From Streptomyces soli (lineage in GTDB: Bacteria; Actinomycetota; Actinomycetes; Streptomycetales; Streptomycetaceae), in contig NZ_RJVR01000309.1 of the NCBI RefSeq assembly GCF_003999195.1, forward strand, positions 1 to 64,000: a stretch of DNA of 64,000 bases. Reading direction: 5' to 3'. A model generated the notes under the pieces. That model saw only the letters and a program-made list of their open reading frames with translations. It did not search any database and was not told the origin of the DNA. Both the position numbers and the translations under genes were made by a program. Each line of letters opens with the position of its first letter. The stretch's first letter is position 1. Below are positions 60,633-64,000 of the stretch, piece after piece.

Positions 60633-62090
60633 ATGGTCGCCTCACACGCCGCACGAGTGCTGGTCGCTTCGAACCGGGGACCGGTGACGTACGCCCTCCA
60701 CAAAGAGGACGGCTCGCTGACCGCGAAGCGCGGCGGAGGAGGCCTGGTCTCAGGCCTGAGCGCCATCGGCCCGGACGCGGACGCCGTCTGGGTCTGCGCA
60801 GCCCTGAGCGAGGGCGACCGAGCAGCCGTAGAGCGCGCCGCAGGCGAAAGGCTGGACCCCGCAGACAGCGGCGGCCAGCACGTACGGATGCTCGACATCC
60901 CGGAGGAGATCTTCACCGGCGCCTACAACGGCATCGCGAACTCCGTCCTCTGGTTCATCCACCACCTGCTCTTCCAGACCCCGCTCGAGCCCATCTTCGA
61001 CGAGGACTTCCGCAGCGACTGGGCCGCCTACGAGGCCTACAACGCCGCCTTCGCCGACGCGCTGGCCGAGGAGGCCGCAGAGGGCGCCGCCGTCCTCATC
61101 CAGGACTACCACCTCACCCTGGTCCCGAAGCTGCTGCGCGCGCGGCGGCCGGACCTCAGGATCGGCCACTTCTCGCACACGCCCTGGGCGCCGCCGGACT
61201 ACTTCCGGATCCTGCCCGACGACGTCGCCGCCGACGTCCTCACCGGCATCCTCGGCTCCGACCGTGCCGCCTTCCTGACCCGGCGCTGGGCCGACGCCTT
61301 CGCCGACTCCTGCGCCGCCGTGCTCGGCGCCTCCGTCATCCGCGACGCGGGAGCCCTCACGGTCACGTACAAGGGCCGTACGACCCGCATCGGGGTCCAC
61401 GGCCTCGGCGCCGACGCCGACTTCCTGCGGGAGCGGTCCCGGCAGCCCGATGTCGAGGAGCGGCTGGCCGACCTCCGCGACGCGGTCGGCGGGCCGGACG
61501 TGAAGGTGATCGTCCGCGTGGACCGGACCGAGCTGTCCAAGAACATCGTGCGGGGGCTGCTTGCGTACGGGCAGCTGCTGCGGGACCACTCGCAGTGGCA
61601 CGGCCGCGTCGTCCACGTCGCCTTCGCCTACCCCTCGCGGCAGGACCTGTCCGTGTACGTCGAGTACACCGACGAGGTGCAACAGGTCGCCGAGGAGATC
61701 AACGAGGAGTTCGGCACCCCCGGCTGGAAACCGGTCCTCCTGCACGTCAGGGACGACTTCGCCCGCTCCCTCGCCGCTTACCGCCTGGCCGACGTCGCCC
61801 TGGTCAACCCCATCCGCGACGGCATGAACCTGGTCGCCAAGGAGGTCCCGGTCGTCTCCGACGAGGGCGTCGCGCTCGTCCTCTCGCGGGAGGCGGGCGC
61901 GTACGAGGAGCTGGGCAACGACTCCTTCGTCGTGAACCCGTACGACCTCCGCGCCACCGCCCGCGCCCTGCACGAGGCGCTGACCCTGCCGTTGCACGAG
62001 CGGGCGGAGCGCAGCAAGCGGCTGGCGGCGGCAGCGACCGCACTGCCGCCGCAGCAGTGGTTCCTGGACCAACTGGCCGCGCTGGGCTGA
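60633..62090 (+). CDS. otsA: Trehalose-6-phosphate synthase
   Basis: 485 aa GT20 enzyme making trehalose-6-phosphate from (G/U)DP-glucose and glucose-6-phosphate. ASNRGPVTYALHKEDG is the sugar-phosphate loop; VLIQDYHLTLVPKLLRARRPDLRIGHFSHTPWAPPDYFRIL is the acceptor region; VDRTELSKNIVRGLLAY and RDGMNLVAKEVPVVSDEGVALVLSREAGAYEEL the donor site. Adjacent gpgS also makes an osmolyte precursor, so the locus is a compatible-solute/glucoside module. No otsB phosphatase follows. Confidence 0.95.
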   Translation: MVASHAARVLVASNRGPVTYALHKEDGSLTAKRGGGGLVSGLSAIGPDADAVWVCAALSEGDRAAVERAAGERLDPADSGGQHVRMLDIPEEIFTGAYNGIANSVLWFIHHLLFQTPLEPIFDEDFRSDWAAYEAYNAAFADALAEEAAEGAAVLIQDYHLTLVPKLLRARRPDLRIGHFSHTPWAPPDYFRILPDDVAADVLTGILGSDRAAFLTRRWADAFADSCAAVLGASVIRDAGALTVTYKGRTTRIGVHGLGADADFLRERSRQPDVEERLADLRDAVGGPDVKVIVRVDRTELSKNIVRGLLAYGQLLRDHSQWHGRVVHVAFAYPSRQDLSVYVEYTDEVQQVAEEINEEFGTPGWKPVLLHVRDDFARSLAAYRLADVALVNPIRDGMNLVAKEVPVVSDEGVALVLSREAGAYEELGNDSFVVNPYDLRATARALHEALTLPLHERAERSKRLAAAATALPPQQWFLDQLAALG

Positions 62091-62092
62091 CC

Positions 62093-62500
62093 TCACGGCG
62101 TGGCGACGTGCCGTCGGCTCACGCCGAGCCGGAGCCGGGCCGACAGCGTGGTCGCGGCGACGTACGCCTCGACCGCGTCCCGGTCCGCGCCCCGGGCCAG
62201 CGGCTCCAGACCGACCAGGATCGCCGCCGGGCCGCCCGCGTCCACGAACGCCGACCACCGCTCCCCCACGGCCAGCTCCATGGCGTGCGACGCGCCATCG
62301 AGCCGGACCCCGATCCGGCCCGGGTGCAGGACGGTGATCCGCCCGCCGATGTCCGACAGCCGCGCCCCCGGATCCGCCAGCCCCAGCGCCGCCGCCACCG
62401 CCTCGCCGTCCGTCGGCACGAGCAGCAGGAACGCCACCGGCCCGAACCCCGTGTCGTCCAGCCACGACCACGCGGCCGTGTCCACGATCAGCCGGCTCAC
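62093..62500 (-). CDS. Hypothetical protein downstream of a truncated ATPase gene
   Basis: 135 aa from the GTG at 62500 (overlapping the stop of the preceding gene as GTGA). The sequence SRLIVDTAAWSWLDDTGFGPVAFLLLVP ... ADPGARLSDIGGRITVLHPGRIGVRLDGASHAMELAV is soluble, beta-rich, with no motif I can place. Coupling to an anti-sigma-type ATPase gene suggests a role in an AbaA-like regulatory cassette. Confidence 0.65.
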   Translation of the reverse strand: MSRLIVDTAAWSWLDDTGFGPVAFLLLVPTDGEAVAAALGLADPGARLSDIGGRITVLHPGRIGVRLDGASHAMELAVGERWSAFVDAGGPAAILVGLEPLARGADRDAVEAYVAATTLSARLRLGVSRRHVATP

Positions 62501-62799
62501 CGCAGCACCGCCCACACCTGCTTGCCGGTGGGCGTGAGGTCGGTGCCCCAGCGCTCTGCGGTCGCGGCCAGCAGGAGGAGCCCCCGGCCCGTCTCGGTCC
62601 ACGGCTGCGGGGCGCTGGGCGTCGGGAGCGCGCCGCACTGGTCACTGACGGCGAGCCGTACACCCTCCCCGGCCCCGGGAAGGCGGTCGAGGGTCAACTC
62701 GCATTCCGGGGAGCCCGCGTGGCGGTGCACGTTCGCCAGCATCTCGGTCGCGCAGAGCGTCGCCGCGTCGGACAGGTCCTCGCCCCCGCCCAACTTCAT
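62497..62799 (-). pseudogene. N-terminally truncated HATPase (anti-sigma-type) protein
   Basis: About 100 codons from the ATG at 62799: MKLGGGEDLSDAATLCATEMLANVHRHAGSPECEL holds the N-box (N with HAG), VRLAVSDQCGA the G1 region, and TGRGLLLLAATAERWG the G2 region. Stand-alone Streptomyces HATPases of this kind have about 35 more residues at the N-terminus; these are absent, and the upstream DNA is instead the body of a divergent gene fragment. The coding part that remains is uninterrupted and may still be translated. Confidence 0.65.
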
Positions 62800-63100
62800 C
62801 GAGAAGGCGGTGGCCGTACTCGGGACCGGCGAGGTGCTGAGCAGGGCGGCCCGGGATTTGGAGCGCGGCGACTTCCCGTCGTGGTTCAAGGAGTACGCGG
62901 AGCTGGAGGCGAAGGCAGTCAGCCTGTACACGTACAGCACGCTCGTCCTCCACGGGCTATTGCAGACCGAGGAGTACGCACGTGCCATGTTCGGCCTCCG
63001 CTGCCCAGTGCTGGACGCGGAGGAGACCGAGCGCCGCGTACAAGCCCGAATCGCGAGGCAATCACTGCTGACTCGGAGCCCGGCCGCACAGCTCGCCGGG
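62783..63100 (+). pseudogene. 5'-truncated helix-turn-helix/DUF5753 regulator fragment
   Basis: The frame PPNFIEKAVAVLGTGEVLSRAARDLERG ... FPSWFKEYAELEAKAVSLYTYSTLVLHGLLQTEEYARAMFGLRCPVLDAEETERRVQARIARQSLLTR is the start of a DUF5753 ligand domain of XRE-type Streptomyces regulators, but the whole DNA-binding region that precedes it in intact proteins is missing, and the frame degrades after SLLTR. After it another frame gives a short tail LPGPALARAGIVRRRLPRIPLGLAV ending at 63180. Confidence 0.65.
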
Positions 63101-63248
63101 CCTGCCCGGCCCCGCCCTGGCCCGCGCAGGCATCGTCCGCCGCCGCCTCCCGCGCATCCCGCTGGGGCTGGCGGTGTAGCGGGGCCGTCTCAGCGAGGTA
63201 TTTTCAGGAAAGGCTGCCCCGACCGTGCTCAAGCTTCTGGAGGCGCAG

Positions 63249-63602
63249 ATGGGCGCACAGCCCGCACATCACGACGGCCCGAGCATTCCCCGGCCGGACC
63301 GCGCTCCCGACGCGCTGAGGGAAGCCATCGCCCGCGTCGCGCCCCACCGCCTGTCGGAGATGGAGAAGGAGAAGAACGAGACGCTGGCACTGGCGGTCCA
63401 GGAAAACTCCATCGGTCCCATTCACATGTTTCTTCTGCGGTGGGCTGTCGCCGTGGAGATCGAGCGTTTCCCGGAGACGTCCAAGCGCCTGCACAGGGCT
63501 GAACAAGTGGCAGCGGAATCCGCCGATGCAGATCTGGCCCGTAGGGCCGTTCGGGAGGCGGCAGAGATCATCCGCGCGGCATACCGGGAACTCGGCGCGT
63601 GA
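63249..63602 (+). CDS. DUF6247 family protein, antitoxin-like
   Basis: 117 aa from the ATG at 63249, with GGAGG (63239-63243) 5 nt upstream. A polar N-terminus with a Pro/Asp segment (SIPRPDRAPDALREAIARVAPHRLSEMEKEKNETLALAV) precedes a helical C-terminus (VAVEIERFPETSKRLHRAEQVAAES). Pattern matches DUF6247 proteins that precede small partner proteins in Streptomyces. It overlaps the next gene by GTGA, so they are a coupled pair. Confidence 0.75.
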   Translation: MGAQPAHHDGPSIPRPDRAPDALREAIARVAPHRLSEMEKEKNETLALAVQENSIGPIHMFLLRWAVAVEIERFPETSKRLHRAEQVAAESADADLARRAVREAAEIIRAAYRELGA

Positions 63603-63826
63603 CCTTGGCCTGGGAGTACGAACCGGACGCGACGCACGTCGTCGGCGAGGCCGACCCAGGATTTGCCGCGGAGGTCGAGAAGAAGGCCGACGAGTTGGTC
63701 CGCGCAGCCTCAGCGCTGTATCTCGACGGCAGCTCATACCAGGGGATCGGTCCCGGCGTCGCCACGGCTTACGTCCCGGGAGGCATGTTGGAATACCTCA
63801 CTGCGGTCCGACAGGAACACCTTTAG
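63599..63826 (+). CDS. Small protein coupled to the DUF6247 gene, toxin-like
   Basis: 75 aa from the GTG at 63599: TLAWEYEPDATHVVGEADPGFAAEVEKKADELVRAASALYLDGSSYQGIGPGVATAYVPGGMLEYLTAVRQEHL. The alternation of strands and helices with a single small domain resembles RelE/ParE-like partners of DUF6247, but there are no diagnostic catalytic residues. Short interval (4-bp overlap) supports a two-component module. Confidence 0.65.
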   Translation: MTLAWEYEPDATHVVGEADPGFAAEVEKKADELVRAASALYLDGSSYQGIGPGVATAYVPGGMLEYLTAVRQEHL

Positions 63827-63879
63827 GTGCTCCAGGTCACGCAGTACTGAGCGCCTCCGTCGGGACCTGTCGGTCTCCG

Positions 63880-64000
63880 TCACGTACGTCGTGAAGTGAG
63901 CCACCCGAACGCCCCAAGCCCCACCGGGTCCGTCAGCTCGGCGGCGTCCGAGGCGCCCGCCAGGGCGCGGACGTACGCGGTGGGGTCGGTGGAGGCCAAG
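63880..64000 (-). CDS. SAM-dependent methyltransferase, C-terminal part (5' end beyond window)
   Basis: Forty codons to a TGA at 63880-63882: LASTDPTAYVRALAGASDAAELTDPVGLGAFGWL. The A-ELTDPxGLGxFGWL end is the usual C-terminus of the Streptomyces class I methyltransferases carrying a ...WL(V/T) tail. Only this tail lies inside the window, so the substrate class cannot be told. Confidence 0.55.
   Translation of the reverse strand, partial: LASTDPTAYVRALAGASDAAELTDPVGLGAFGWLTSRRT

Noticed and set aside
60221-62700. Plus-strand open frame of more than 1,000 codons over gpgS and otsA
   Set aside because: Arg/Pro-rich shadow of two well-supported genes in another frame; only its far end (62783-63100) carries a real domain fragment.

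Overview
The window is a stretch of a very high-GC actinobacterial chromosome, almost certainly a Streptomyces. Nearly every gene ends codons in G or C, GTG starts and 4-bp GTGA/ATGA gene overlaps are common, and the content is that of the conserved core of the linear chromosome: purU, an iron regulator of the DmdR1 type, a second citrate synthase, pdxH, serC, futalosine-pathway menaquinone genes, XPB helicase, a HelD-type helicase, murQ, a second groEL, cold-shock genes, thrC, and the gpgS/otsA pair. I see no biosynthetic cluster, prophage, transposase, rRNA, tRNA or CRISPR array.

Layout. 1-11 kb: zinc-finger/MDMPI protein, purU, a proline-rich membrane protein, a TPR regulator divergent from a primase-like protein, a two-gene ABC exporter, an alpha/beta hydrolase with a perfect LexA-type SOS box, and dmdR1. 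11-20 kb: SIS protein, citrate synthase, pdxH, a PAS sensor, serC, a secreted beta-propeller, a GDSL hydrolase and an aldo/keto reductase. Between pdxH and the PAS gene lies a transcription unit on the minus strand with a strong promoter, an extended Shine-Dalgarno, a 12-codon ORF and a foldable RNA. 20-29 kb: RNA cyclic phosphodiesterase, lipoprotein, MarR-MFS pair, ribbon-helix-helix protein, NCS2 permease and P-type ATPase. 29-40 kb: Hsp90/sacsin-like ATPase, DUF3027 protein, MFS, DUF2771 lipoprotein, mqnB-mqnD, a cold-shock protein and a HAD phosphatase. 40-49 kb: a helicase-associated/WYL-like protein beside XPB (the two share a domain), VanZ, HelD and an aldo/keto reductase. 49-57 kb: murQ and its RpiR regulator, an HD hydrolase, cutC, an ene-reductase and groEL with two CIRCE operators. 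57-64 kb: a cold-shock gene, a MoaD/ThiS/CysO-type sulfur carrier overlapping thrC (which has an S-box SAM riboswitch), gpgS, otsA, then a decayed patch of fragments, a small two-gene module, and the 3' end of a methyltransferase gene.

The strongest observations are: (a) the sulfur-carrier protein is encoded with a cysteine after the usual terminal Gly-Gly, so it looks like a pre-formed CysO-cysteine-type precursor; (b) a family of nested palindromic G-rich elements lies at several gene ends, and one roughly 50-bp module of it sits in frame inside mqnD; (c) the unexplained sORF/RNA unit at 13.93-14.17 kb; (d) the SOS box in front of a hydrolase; (e) tandem CIRCE elements on groEL; (f) several truncated genes (substrate-binding lipoprotein, GNAT, secreted Ca-binding-like protein, a head-to-head ATPase/DUF5753 pair), each of which looks like a deletion scar. 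Function calls rest on motif recognition from memory, not on a search.
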